From Paenibacillus typhae (GTDB lineage: Bacteria > Bacillota > Bacilli > Paenibacillales > Paenibacillaceae), in the NCBI RefSeq assembly GCF_900099765.1, contig NZ_FNDX01000003.1:248001-312000 (forward strand): a stretch of 64,000 bases of DNA, written 5' to 3'. Shown here one piece after another: positions 34,159 through 43,437 of the stretch (position 1 is the first letter of the stretch; each line of letters opens with the position of its first letter). Made by a program: the position numbers and the translations under genes. Below the pieces are notes generated by a model. That model did not search any database, was not told where the DNA came from, and worked only from the letters and a program-made list of their open reading frames with translations.

Positions 34159-37100
34159 TTATTTCGGCTCAACCTCATCCAGGGTCAGACGGTATTCCAG
34201 GCCCTTCATATAGGTGTCATCCCGGTTCAAAAAGGTCAGGCCGAACGCCAGGTCTCCGCCCGTTCCCTGCACAATTACGATCAGCCGGTTAAGCCCGGTC
34301 TGCAGCGCAAGCTCCCGTTCCGGCTCAGCTGCAAGCTCACCGTTCAGGTAGATTTCATAGGGGGGGTCCGTGTTGATCCGGAGCCGGCCCGGGTAATGCT
34401 GAGCGGCCTCCCCCGCTTTTTCCGGGACATCCACAAAACAGCTCAAAAACCAGCGGTTATGCCCTGCATTTGCTATGCGCAGGGTGCCGTCACCGGGGCG
34501 GCGTTCTTTTTTCTGCATCCAGCCGTACAGGCCCTCGCCCAGATTATTTAATGAGAATTCCGGGTCGATGTAGTACGCCTTCATCTCTTCATAATTCATG
34601 TGGGGCAGGCAGGGCAGGGCCATCATCGTTTCCACAGCCCATTCCCCGTCCCCCTTCACGCTGTCCAGCAGGCCGTCATCAAAGGACGCGCCCAGATTGG
34701 CCAGCAGCCGGGTATACAGGCGGACGGCCTTGTCATTGCCGGGATCGGTCAGCAGCTGGGAGCAGATTACAGCCCCTTCGCTAAGCTTGACTTCAGCCAT
34801 GAACGTCCCTGCAGGGCGGGCCTTTCTGCGGTTCAGCTCCACCAGCGCCAGCCGGCTGTATTCAGCCGTGTAGCCATGCACGAAGTAGTCCTTCCAGGCT
34901 GTTCCCTCGACGCTTATGCAGAGCGTATCCGCGCCCGGGATGTCCAGGCTGTACTCAGCCAGCACATGGTTCCTGACCTCGCGCGGCGACAAAAACACCT
35001 TGTCGAAGCCGAACAGGTCGACAGGGCTGAACCCCTGCACGGCGGCGTAATCATATTCCGCCGCCAGATGGTACGCCTCGTGCGCTGCCACGCGCACGGG
35101 CAGGTCCAGCAGGCCGCCGAGCGCCGCCTGCTGCCCTGGCTCAGCCGGCAGCAGCACCAGCTGCCCGCCGGCCTCGGCGTAGTGCCGGAGCGCCGCGGCT
35201 GTGCCCGGCGCTTCCAGCAGGCAGGCTTCGGCTATAATTAAGCCGAAGTCCTGCAGGTTCTGGCGCGCCGCTGCGTCAGGCGCGCCCTGAAGTGCCGGCG
35301 CTGGGGCCTCCAGCGCCGTGTACCGCAGCCGCAGCCCCGCCAGGAAGGCTGCGGCTTCCCCGCCGGCGCGGACCAGCGCGGCGGCGGACTTGCCGGGGCG
35401 CGCCAGCGGCGCCCCGGGCAGGGGCTGGCCTGCGCCGGCGGTGCCCCCGGCGTGGGCCAGCAGGTTCCGCAGCAGCAGGCAGGCCTGCGGGACCTGCTCC
35501 AGATTGGCCATCAGCTCCAGCTGATTGGCCAGGAGCAGGCCCGCTCCGCTGCGGTATTCCAGCAGCGGCGACCACAGATCGCCGCCGTCGCCGAAATCGC
35601 CCGAGCTGCATTCCAGCAGCAGGGTGAAATCGCCGGTCACCGGCTTCTCAAAGGCCGCGCGGATGACCGGCAGGGGCCCTTCTTCACGCAGCTCCGCATG
35701 CCAGAACATGAGGCTGCTGTCGCTGAAGCCCTCCAGTACCGGATGCCGATAGCTGCCGCCATGGGCGCGCAGGAAAGGCCGCCGCGAGAGCCGCAGCTTG
35801 CCGGGCGACAGGCTGCTCTGCTCCAGCAGCAGCAGCCGGCCGCCGCGCGCGGCGAAGGCCTGCAGCCCGGCCTCAAGCGTGCCGTCCGCGTCCTCCGCAT
35901 AGCTGCCGATAATCAGCAGCGAACCGGATGCAAGTCCGGGCACCTCAGCGGCGTCCACCCGTTCACAGCCCGGAACCAGCCTGCGGATATAGGCGAAATC
36001 ACGGTCCGCTCCGTAAAAGGCTGCCTGCAGCCGGAGGTTCATCGGCTGCTCCAGCAGGCCTGCGGACACCATTCTGTATTCCAGACACAGCTCATGCAGC
36101 TGCTGTCCGTTATGGAACAAAAGTGCTGTCAGCTCTGCCTGTTCCCCGTCACCGGCAGGGAGAGGCATCCACTCCAGCCCGATAACCTTATGTTCGGCAG
36201 GCTGCTGAACGAACCGGAAGGTCTGCTCATGGATGCTCTGGCCGCCCTGGCGGATTACGATCTCCACCCGGACATCCTGGCTCAAATACGTATCGTTATA
36301 GACATCAAAGCTGCGGACAACCGGCTTATCATCATAGAACCAGCTGTTGTACTCGGCTGCCATAATCGTAACGGGCTTAAATGCTTCCGCCATAATGGCA
36401 AAGGCGGGGTTGGGAATATACAGCGGATATTCCTCCGGCAGCATTCCGTTGTTTATCGTCAGTGAATAAGCAGGGACTGTCTTCGGTTTCACTCCTGGCG
36501 ATGCCGGATCAGCAAGCGGCAGTGTCAGCTCTCGTTCAGGCATCGCCCGCATGAAATAATGGGCGAAATTAAAGGTAGAGATGCCGGATACCCCTTGCCG
36601 TCTGGCATACTCCACAAACAGCCGCTCCTTCTGGGCCAGCCCCGCAGTGCTCTCATCCGTTCCCCGGTAGACTTCAAGGCCGGTGTACATGCTGCTGTTC
36701 TGCGGGCAGATATACCACCAGCCGCCGTGTTCCCCGAATGTCAGCGGAGCCGTCCGGTCCCACTGGCTGATGGTTCCGTCGATGTTATAGTGACGGCTCT
36801 CCACCTCCGTATGCTCCTTGGCCAGCAGCCGGTTGTCCCCTTCGGCGATGATCAGCCTTGTCGGGTCAAGCCCGCGGATCTCCTCCATCAGGCCGGGCAT
36901 GTGCAGCTTGAAGCCGTCCCGCCCGTCCACCCAGCGCATTTCATTCTGCAGGCTCCAGAGGATAACGGATGGATGGTTTTTGTCACGCCGGACCAGCCGC
37001 CGCACATGCTGCCGGCAGTTCTCCACATAAGCCGGATGGTCGGCCAGCATCGATTTGCCCGAGCCGTAAATGGCCGTCTCATCGACAATCATCATCCCCT

Positions 37101-38295
37101 CTTCATCGGCAATCCGCAGATAATCCGCCGGGTAAGGCTCGGCATGCAGCCGGATGCTGTTAATGCCGGTGCTGCGGCAGATGCGGTACCAGTTACGGAT
37201 GTAAGCTTCCGTCATCTGCAGCGCGCCCTGAAAATGCCAGGAATCACCGCGCAGATTGACCGGAATGCCGTTCAGCATAAACTGCGGGCCTTTGCTCCAA
37301 AATTCGCGGAAGCCGAAATCCTCAGTGTAACGGTCAATAACCGTTCCGCCCTCCAGCAGCTCCAGCACCGCATTGTAGAGAAACGGCTGATCCGGACTCC
37401 ACAGTCTGGCACTGTCCCAATCCAGCTGGAAGGAGGCGCTGTATACTGCTCCGTCCCGGGCGTTCTCACATAGCCTGAGTTTCCCGGCAGATGCGACTTC
37501 TGAAAGCTCTGCCGGACCTTCCGCTGACAGGACCGGACCGGCAGCAGTTGTTTCGCCAAAGAATTCCGCCCCGTCCTCACCCCGCCGCAGCACACCCTTC
37601 TCCCAGATGCTCAGTCTTACCTTTAACGGACCTCGGCCAGCCGCAACTTCTTCTGCCCCGGCTGCCAGCGCCTGAACCTCAAGCCGCCCTTCCCTGACAG
37701 AGGTGCGGATCGTTACATCCTCCAGCGCAAGCTGAGGATAGCCTTCCAGATACACATCCTGCCAGATCCCCCGGCTGATTCTGCCGTACCAGGAGCCCAT
37801 CAGCCCGGTGATCTTGGACGTTCCACTCGGCAAAAGCACCGTGTCAAAGCTGCTGCACACCACATGCAGCTGATGCTCCCGCCCCTGCTCCACCCTGGAA
37901 GTGATGTCGAGCCTGAGCGGCAGATAGCCGTCCTCCCATACACCTGCCTCCCACCCGTCTATATAGATGACCGCTTTCTGCATAATACCGTCCAGCCGCA
38001 GCACGATCCGCTGTCCCGCCATGCTCTCCGGAACCCGGAAGCTGCGGTGCAGCACCCCTGCCTCAGCGGCATCCCATTCTACCGGATAACCATACAGATC
38101 AAACGGTGCATAATCATATTCCGGGATTTTCCCGAAGGTTTTGCCGTCCGGCTGCGGATAGGTCCGCCTCCAGCTGGAGGGTACCAGCACCTTACGTTCT
38201 TCGTACACGATGTTCTCCGGCAGGCTGCGGCATTGCGGCTGATCGTACAGGGGCATGAAATCCCACTCCCCGTTCAGGCAAAACAAATTACGCAT
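34159..38295 (-). CDS. Large GH2-type glycoside hydrolase with amidotransferase-like C-terminal region
   Basis: 1378 residues, much longer than most GH2 enzymes. GH2 sugar-binding and Ig-like domains (about 1-330) include GSWYGRISRGIWQDVYLEG. The TIM barrel (about 330-620) has NLRGDSWHF, the acid/base Glu about 452 in LWSLQNEMRW, and a possible nucleophile Glu about 522 in TFGEHGGWW. The C-terminal half contains two stretches resembling the Rossmann-like trimerisation/amidotransferase fold (SLLIIGSYAED and GLIIAEACLLE regions), then a jelly-roll-like end. The middle (about 865-1030) is unusually Ala/Gly-rich and GC-rich. The ATG overlaps the preceding gene's stop (ATGCGTAA). No signal peptide. 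Probably cuts an oligosaccharide before the GH94 enzyme; substrate unknown. Confidence 0.87.
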   Translation of the reverse strand: MRNLFCLNGEWDFMPLYDQPQCRSLPENIVYEERKVLVPSSWRRTYPQPDGKTFGKIPEYDYAPFDLYGYPVEWDAAEAGVLHRSFRVPESMAGQRIVLRLDGIMQKAVIYIDGWEAGVWEDGYLPLRLDITSRVEQGREHQLHVVCSSFDTVLLPSGTSKITGLMGSWYGRISRGIWQDVYLEGYPQLALEDVTIRTSVREGRLEVQALAAGAEEVAAGRGPLKVRLSIWEKGVLRRGEDGAEFFGETTAAGPVLSAEGPAELSEVASAGKLRLCENARDGAVYSASFQLDWDSARLWSPDQPFLYNAVLELLEGGTVIDRYTEDFGFREFWSKGPQFMLNGIPVNLRGDSWHFQGALQMTEAYIRNWYRICRSTGINSIRLHAEPYPADYLRIADEEGMMIVDETAIYGSGKSMLADHPAYVENCRQHVRRLVRRDKNHPSVILWSLQNEMRWVDGRDGFKLHMPGLMEEIRGLDPTRLIIAEGDNRLLAKEHTEVESRHYNIDGTISQWDRTAPLTFGEHGGWWYICPQNSSMYTGLEVYRGTDESTAGLAQKERLFVEYARRQGVSGISTFNFAHYFMRAMPERELTLPLADPASPGVKPKTVPAYSLTINNGMLPEEYPLYIPNPAFAIMAEAFKPVTIMAAEYNSWFYDDKPVVRSFDVYNDTYLSQDVRVEIVIRQGGQSIHEQTFRFVQQPAEHKVIGLEWMPLPAGDGEQAELTALLFHNGQQLHELCLEYRMVSAGLLEQPMNLRLQAAFYGADRDFAYIRRLVPGCERVDAAEVPGLASGSLLIIGSYAEDADGTLEAGLQAFAARGGRLLLLEQSSLSPGKLRLSRRPFLRAHGGSYRHPVLEGFSDSSLMFWHAELREEGPLPVIRAAFEKPVTGDFTLLLECSSGDFGDGGDLWSPLLEYRSGAGLLLANQLELMANLEQVPQACLLLRNLLAHAGGTAGAGQPLPGAPLARPGKSAAALVRAGGEAAAFLAGLRLRYTALEAPAPALQGAPDAAARQNLQDFGLIIAEACLLEAPGTAAALRHYAEAGGQLVLLPAEPGQQAALGGLLDLPVRVAAHEAYHLAAEYDYAAVQGFSPVDLFGFDKVFLSPREVRNHVLAEYSLDIPGADTLCISVEGTAWKDYFVHGYTAEYSRLALVELNRRKARPAGTFMAEVKLSEGAVICSQLLTDPGNDKAVRLYTRLLANLGASFDDGLLDSVKGDGEWAVETMMALPCLPHMNYEEMKAYYIDPEFSLNNLGEGLYGWMQKKERRPGDGTLRIANAGHNRWFLSCFVDVPEKAGEAAQHYPGRLRINTDPPYEIYLNGELAAEPERELALQTGLNRLIVIVQGTGGDLAFGLTFLNRDDTYMKGLEYRLTLDEVEPK

Positions 38296-38971
38296 GCCGC
38301 ACCCCCCGCTTTCCGCTCAGAGAGCGCACCTCAAGCAGCAGCTCCATGTTCTTCCATAGCTCCTGCCCCGCCGGCGAACCCTCCCATTTCACAAAATGCG
38401 GCTCCATTACTTCCGCCCAGTTATCCGGACGCAGCGAGGTTTTCAGCTTCCCTTCATATGGCGCAGGCTCCCGGGTGTCCGGCTGCTCGGCATAAAAAAA
38501 CAGCACATTCTCATGCAGCCCGATAATCCCGTACTTATCCCCGTCCCCCGGCCGTTCCTCCTGATACTGATAATGGTAGTAAATGTAGCTCGCCGCCGCT
38601 TCCGGCTTCAGCATAGCCAGGCGGCCGTAAGGCTTACCCGCAGTATTCCGCCGCTTCCAATGCTCCGCCGACACAGGCCGCTGGTAATGAAAAATATCGG
38701 CCAGCGGTGCCCAGCGCCGCCCCGGCTCTCCTCCCGGCCAGGCAGCAAGCTGCTGTCCAGCTTCAGGCAGCATTTGCTCCGGTGTGGCCGGCTCTGCCAG
38801 GTACTCATAATACAGAAACAGCTGTTTACCGGCGGCAAACAGGCTTAAATAATCCACATGCAGACGCACCATCGCTTCTTTAAGCGAAACAGAAAGCCCG
38901 CCGCTCCCGAAAAAAGCAGCCGACTCCTTCTCTTCCCCGAGCCATTCGGCCCTATACAAACAGCGCTTCAT
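38288..38971 (-). CDS. Unrecognised protein, first gene of the GH2/GH94 operon
   Basis: About 227 residues, starting MKRCLYRAEWLG with GGGAGGTG before the ATG at 38971. I do not recognise it with confidence. The opening strand plus a charged helix (LKEAMVRLHVDYLSLF) followed by KQLFLYYEYLAEP loosely recalls L-rhamnose mutarotase-type dimeric alpha/beta barrels, which open MKRxxF. The later part has many aromatic and Trp residues (HYQRPVSAEHWKRR, YIYYHYQYQEERPGDGDKYGIIGL). It overlaps the GH2 gene by eight bases. Operon context suggests a sugar-handling role such as anomer interconversion, but that is a guess. Confidence 0.75.
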   Translation of the reverse strand: MKRCLYRAEWLGEEKESAAFFGSGGLSVSLKEAMVRLHVDYLSLFAAGKQLFLYYEYLAEPATPEQMLPEAGQQLAAWPGGEPGRRWAPLADIFHYQRPVSAEHWKRRNTAGKPYGRLAMLKPEAAASYIYYHYQYQEERPGDGDKYGIIGLHENVLFFYAEQPDTREPAPYEGKLKTSLRPDNWAEVMEPHFVKWEGSPAGQELWKNMELLLEVRSLSGKRGVRHA

Positions 38972-39027
38972 GCTGCACCTCCCAAACGTTGTATTCTCTT
39001 TCATGTTACCGTATACAAACCGGTACC

Positions 39028-39063
39028 GCCTTGACGATGCTGACTATGTTTAGCATAATAACG
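39028..39063 (+). promoter_or_regulatory. Plus-strand sigma-A-like box shared with the AraC promoter at 50.6 kb
   Basis: TTGACG (39031-39036), 17-base spacer, CATAAT (39054-39059), embedded in CGCCTTGACGAT-N11-TTAGCATAATA. The same 23 fixed bases with identical spacing occur at 50586-50620. No plus-strand gene follows here, so it may act as a regulator binding site for the minus-strand GH2 operon that starts 60 bases away, rather than as a promoter. Confidence 0.5.
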
Positions 39064-39403
39064 ACACGCTTTAAACCGATAAAACCTGTCCTCCAGCCTA
39101 TAAAAGAATGCAGGGATTCGGCAGGATGAAAGATAAGAGGTTCTATTGCATTTTGTACAACAGATAACGGTTAAATTAGCCTAAAAACGGATTCTGTTGT
39201 ATTTTGTGTACGGAATGCAATAGAATGAAATTTCCGGTCGTCTAGTGAGAATTCTGTTGCACAAAGTACAATCACTCGGGCACGCGGGGGTGAGGGGTAC
39301 GCCATTTGGTGTCTTTTAGTGCCTATGTTGTTAGTTCCAGTGTCGTTTAGTACCAGTGTCGTTTAGTGTTAGTCTTCCTGCCTGCGCCGCCAGAAACTAA
39401 AAA
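39064..39403. repeat. Gene-free gap with palindromic repeats, family C
   Basis: Three units of one AT-rich palindrome: TCTATTG-N9-CAACAGA (39142-39164), TTCTGTTG...CAATAGAA (39192-39225), and a partial TTCTGTTG (39252-39259) followed by CACAAAGTACAAT. A short GTCGTTTAGT direct repeat (39343-39370) follows. No coding sequence with a ribosome binding site is visible. Confidence 0.65.
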
Positions 39404-39423
39404 GCCCTCCCCGCAGGGAGGGC
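39396..39423 (-). terminator. Terminator of the beta-helix protein gene
   Basis: Perfect eight-base stem GCCCTCCC / GGGAGGGC (39404-39411 with 39416-39423), four-base loop, followed on the minus strand by TTTTTAGTT. It lies 206 bases beyond the stop codon, with a CT-rich minisatellite between. Confidence 0.85.
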
Positions 39424-39460
39424 ACCACCAGCCTCTAAGCACTCTTACAACTCTTGCATC

Positions 39461-39600
39461 CTTACTCACTTACTCTCTTACTCTCTTGCTCCTTACTCTC
39501 TTACTCTCTTGCTCCTTACTCTCTTACTCTCTTGCTCCTTACTCTCTTACTCTCTTACTCTCTTGCTCTCTTGCTCTCCTACTCTCTTGCCCTCTTGCCT
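39461..39600. repeat. CT-rich minisatellite in the 3' untranslated region of the beta-helix gene
   Basis: Three exact 23-base units (39470-39492, 39493-39515, 39516-39538), each built of TTACTCTC, TTACTCTC, TTGCTCC, followed by a degenerate continuation to about 39600. It lacks stops in several frames, producing meaningless Leu/Ser-rich open frames that are not genes. On the transcribed minus strand it is a purine-rich GAGAGTAA/GGAGCAA array. Confidence 0.85.
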
Positions 39601-39628
39601 TCTAACACTTGCACCAATACTCAACCAC

Positions 39629-42600
39629 TCAAGGCATAACCGAGAACACAATGTCGTCGAACAGCATATACTCAAAGCCGCTGGTGTAGAAGCCGACCTT
39701 GCCCGAAGGACGGTGGCCGGGGTCGGTGCCGGTCAGCCTTAGTACACCGTCAACATATACGCTGATGTCGCCGTCCTTCGCCGTCAGCTTCACCGTATAT
39801 TCCGTATCCGGCTGCAGGTCATGTCCCGGCAGGACGGACTCGGTCAGCTTCTGCCAGGCAGTGTTGTACAGAATCCAGGCCGAGGTGCCGTCTGCCCGGG
39901 TACGGTAGCCGATCCGGGTCGAGCCGGCGCTGTCCTGGCGGTCAAAGAGATAGAGTATCCCGTTATCCGGCATCACCGTCGGTGTCTTCAGCTTGAATTC
40001 CAGCTGGTAGGACGTAAAGCTGCGCTCAAGCAGAGCAGTCGCCCCGTTCAGCAGCTTGTAGCGCCGGTTTCCATCCGGATCTGCTGAGATGCTGCGGTTA
40101 GGGTCAACCGGCCAGCCATTGCCGCCGTTCTCAAAGGTAGTCTCATGCATGACATTGGACACGGTTACGGCAATGTCTGCCTTAATCAGCGGATTTGCTG
40201 CCGATACAGCTGTAATCACTGTGTTTCCTTCATACACCGCACTGACAACTCCCGTCTGGTTTACAGTGGCTACAGCCGGATTGGCCGACTGCCAGGTAAC
40301 TCCCGTGTCCGGTGTATCCGATGGATCAAAGGTCAGCTGCAGCTGCTGCTGTTCCCCTGCGGCAAGCCGTACCTGGCTTGATGCCGGAATGATTCCGGCC
40401 AGCTCCGTGGTCGGTGCCTTGAACTGGATGTCATCGAACAGCATGTGGCTGACATTATTGACATAGAAGCCGACCTTCCCCGCCGCATTATGTCCGGGGT
40501 CATTGCCTTTCAGGCGGAAGGCGCCGTCCAGATAGAGGCTGATGTCTCCGCCTTTTACGAGCATTTTGACGTTGTATTCCGTATTGGGCTGCAGGTCATG
40601 CTCCGGCAGCTTCACTTCCTTCAGCACCGTCCAGGCGGAATTGTACAGCAGCCAGGCGGAGCTTCCATCGGCCCGTGTTTTATAACCGATCCGACTGGAG
40701 CCGCTGCCGGCCTGCCGGTCAAACACATACAGGGTCACATTATCCCCCATCACCGCCGGCGTTTTGAGCCGGAAGCTCAGCTCATATTCGGAGAAGCTTT
40801 TGGCACTGAGTGAGGAAGCCCCGTTCAGCACCTTGTACCAGCGGTTCCCGTCCATTTTCTCGATGCTGCGGTAGGCATCCTGGCTCCAGCCGTTCGCCCC
40901 CGATTCGAAATTGGTGAAGTCCATTACACCGTCGCCCGCCTCAACGGTCACGTTAACCTGGGCTGTAAGCAGCGGATTCTCCGCTGAAGCCACCGTAATC
41001 ACCGTGCTGCCTACAACCGTCCCTCCGCTAACAACACCGGCACTGTCCACAGATGCGACAGCAGGATCTGCCGAGGTGAAGGTCAGCGCAGGCTGATCCG
41101 CATTCCACGGCAGGACAGCCGTGCGCAGCTTGACTGTTTTCCAGCGGTCTACCGTAATGGCCTGGTCATAAACCACTACCTCCTGTACCGGATAGCTGTC
41201 CGGTCCTGCCGTTGTCCCTGCTTTGCCGTTGATGCCGATGTCGGCGAACGGAATGTCCGGGAAACCCGGAATCGCACTGAATACCTCTGCATCCGGAAGC
41301 AGGGACAGATCTCCGCCGGCCAGATCGGTGAAGCCCGGGTCTGCTGTGGTCACCCAGTTATCCGCATATTGCACCAGCCCGAATTTGTCATACGCCCCGT
41401 ACACATTGGTTGTTACACTGCGCGCTACCACCGGATTGTAAATGACATTACCCTGGAACGTGTTGGTGTCGGGATAATAACGGTTTTCCGTGAAAAAGTC
41501 CGCCAGCTCGGGATACTTCGTCATATAAGGCGTACCCGTAAAATTGTTATTCGCAGCGAACAGCGCCTGCCACTTCGGCATGTAATTTAAAGGCACCTGG
41601 TCATCCGGCTCATCGCCGAGGTACAGATCGGCATAATCGTACGGAATTTTGCTGTCTATAAAAATATTGTTACGGGTCTGGATGTGCGCGCCGCCGTTGT
41701 TTTTAATGGCCGAATTGCCCATTTTATAAAAAATATTCTCGTCAATGGTCAGCCCCATCGTGAAGTTGTCGGGATAGACGCCCTCTACCCCCGCCTTGCT
41801 CTCCCCGATGTTATGGAAATAGTTCCGCTTAATGACGGTGCCCCGCTCATGGGGCTGCTCGCCCGCATTCATGTAAATCGCGCCGAGGTCGGAAAAGGTA
41901 GTACATACATCATAGATCTCGTTGTAGTCCACGATATGGTCATTGCCGAAGATCAGCACGCCGGGATGGGGCGCGTCATGCAGCTCATTATGCGACATCC
42001 GGTTGCCGACGCCGGACAGCAGAACCCCCGGATTATAGGCTTTGTGATAATAGGCAAAATCATGGATATGCGAGTTCTCCACGGCGTTGTTTCCCGGCTG
42101 CAGCGTTGTTTTGTTGCCGCCTGTCAATGTAACGGCCGTGCCGCCGATATGATGGATATGGGTGCTGATAATGTCGTGATCCGTCCCGGGTGCGCCTTCA
42201 AAGTTGTTATAGTAGAACCGGCTTTGCGTATTGATCAGCACGCCGCTGTTGGTGAAATTGCGGATTTCGCTGTTCAGGATACGCATGTGGCTGCCGCCCA
42301 TAATTACCGCAGCCGAATCGCGGCCGTTCTCCAGCACCAGCTCCGAGAAGTCGATGTAAGAGGCGTTAAGCGCGTTGATCATCGGTGTTTTGAGCATCGT
42401 AACTTCTATATCCGGGTCTGCTGAAGCCGCGAAGCCGGCATTGGGCAGGAAATACAGCTTGCCTGCGCTGCGGTCGATATAATACTCGCCGGGCATATCG
42501 ATCTCTTCAAGCAGATTTTGCGCAAAATGAAAATCCGGATACCAGTTCTTGAACAGCCCGCTCATCTCCCCGTAACGGAGGGTGATCGTTTTGGCGGCCG

Positions 42601-43408
42601 TGTCGATTGAGGCGATTTTGTTGTACGACCATTCCCAGCTGTAGCCGAAAATCCCGTCCAGCCAAATATCATCCGCCTGTGTCCAGTACTGGGGCCTGTC
42701 ATACGTGTAGGTAAAGGTGCCGCCGCGCGTGTGGACCTCCCCGTTCGGATCTCGCCGCGTCGGGCCCGGATCAACAATTTCATCCATCTGGACGGTGGAT
42801 TCGTTCGGCCAGCGGGCCAGCGTCATCCCTTCCCCGGCCACATACAGCTCCATCGGCGGCACTTCGCTCAGATCATTCGCCAGATAATAGCCGTGGCGGC
42901 TGAGCTGGCCGTAATCGGTAATGCCCAGTGCTGCCAGATCGGCAGCCAGCACCTTGGTTCTTGCCTCCGGACTGATAATGCGGCTGAGTATAGAGGAATC
43001 AGTAACTGGAACGAACGCCGACTTTGCCAGCTGTTTAGAGCCGGATAACGTTACGGACTCTCCCGGATAAGCCGTGTAAATGATGGGCTTGTCTGCTTCA
43101 CCTGAATCCTGCTGGCGCAGCTCAAAGCTTGCGGTCCGCTCATACCGGCCTTCACGCAGCATGACCGTAATACCGCCCTCCGGCAGCCCGTCCTCCGCTT
43201 TCAGGGCACGGATGGCATCGCGCGCTTTTTCCAGCGTCAGAAACGGGGCATTCAGCGTCCCACTATTGGAATCGCTTCCATTTGTAGCTACATAAAATAT
43301 CTTTCCAGGGTTTGTTCCTTCCGCCAGCACAGTAGAAGTAAAAGCCGGAACGGGAGTCGTCATGAACAGCAGACCAGCCATAAGCGCTGCAAGCAACCTT
43401 TTTTTCAC
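39629..43408 (-). CDS. Secreted right-handed beta-helix protein with two Big2-plus-laminin-like modules
   Basis: About 1259 residues. Signal peptide (KKRLLAALMAGLLFMTTPVPAF, cut near STVLA). FYVATNGSDSNSGTLNAPFLTLEKARDAIRAL starts a parallel beta-helix typical of polysaccharide lyases and GH-type enzymes; the helix runs to about residue 740 with rungs such as HMRILNSEIRNFTNSGVLI and GVGNRMSHNELHDAPHPGVLIFGNDHIVDYNEIYD. The C terminus has a twofold duplication: Big2-type Ig domain plus a roughly 165-residue concanavalin-like domain ending in MLFDDI, repeated. These modules probably bind carbohydrate. GTG start at 43408 with GAGGAG five bases away; the TTG just before it sits closer. It lies behind the importer genes and likely cuts or binds an external polysaccharide. 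Confidence 0.87.
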   Translation of the reverse strand: MKKRLLAALMAGLLFMTTPVPAFTSTVLAEGTNPGKIFYVATNGSDSNSGTLNAPFLTLEKARDAIRALKAEDGLPEGGITVMLREGRYERTASFELRQQDSGEADKPIIYTAYPGESVTLSGSKQLAKSAFVPVTDSSILSRIISPEARTKVLAADLAALGITDYGQLSRHGYYLANDLSEVPPMELYVAGEGMTLARWPNESTVQMDEIVDPGPTRRDPNGEVHTRGGTFTYTYDRPQYWTQADDIWLDGIFGYSWEWSYNKIASIDTAAKTITLRYGEMSGLFKNWYPDFHFAQNLLEEIDMPGEYYIDRSAGKLYFLPNAGFAASADPDIEVTMLKTPMINALNASYIDFSELVLENGRDSAAVIMGGSHMRILNSEIRNFTNSGVLINTQSRFYYNNFEGAPGTDHDIISTHIHHIGGTAVTLTGGNKTTLQPGNNAVENSHIHDFAYYHKAYNPGVLLSGVGNRMSHNELHDAPHPGVLIFGNDHIVDYNEIYDVCTTFSDLGAIYMNAGEQPHERGTVIKRNYFHNIGESKAGVEGVYPDNFTMGLTIDENIFYKMGNSAIKNNGGAHIQTRNNIFIDSKIPYDYADLYLGDEPDDQVPLNYMPKWQALFAANNNFTGTPYMTKYPELADFFTENRYYPDTNTFQGNVIYNPVVARSVTTNVYGAYDKFGLVQYADNWVTTADPGFTDLAGGDLSLLPDAEVFSAIPGFPDIPFADIGINGKAGTTAGPDSYPVQEVVVYDQAITVDRWKTVKLRTAVLPWNADQPALTFTSADPAVASVDSAGVVSGGTVVGSTVITVASAENPLLTAQVNVTVEAGDGVMDFTNFESGANGWSQDAYRSIEKMDGNRWYKVLNGASSLSAKSFSEYELSFRLKTPAVMGDNVTLYVFDRQAGSGSSRIGYKTRADGSSAWLLYNSAWTVLKEVKLPEHDLQPNTEYNVKMLVKGGDISLYLDGAFRLKGNDPGHNAAGKVGFYVNNVSHMLFDDIQFKAPTTELAGIIPASSQVRLAAGEQQQLQLTFDPSDTPDTGVTWQSANPAVATVNQTGVVSAVYEGNTVITAVSAANPLIKADIAVTVSNVMHETTFENGGNGWPVDPNRSISADPDGNRRYKLLNGATALLERSFTSYQLEFKLKTPTVMPDNGILYLFDRQDSAGSTRIGYRTRADGTSAWILYNTAWQKLTESVLPGHDLQPDTEYTVKLTAKDGDISVYVDGVLRLTGTDPGHRPSGKVGFYTSGFEYMLFDDIVFSVMP

Positions 43409-43437
43409 CAAAGCTCCTCTTCCTTTCGTATCAAGTG

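Noticed and set aside
39108..39166. Eighteen-codon frame after the plus-strand promoter-like box at 39 kb
   Set aside because: No ribosome binding site, and it runs into a family C repeat; not supportable as a gene.
39461..39600. Tandem repeats considered as a CRISPR array
   Set aside because: Units are contiguous with no unique spacers and no cas genes nearby.
39366..39742. Leu/Ser-rich open frames over the CT repeats
   Set aside because: The minisatellite lacks stop codons in several frames; no ribosome binding site and no plausible protein.
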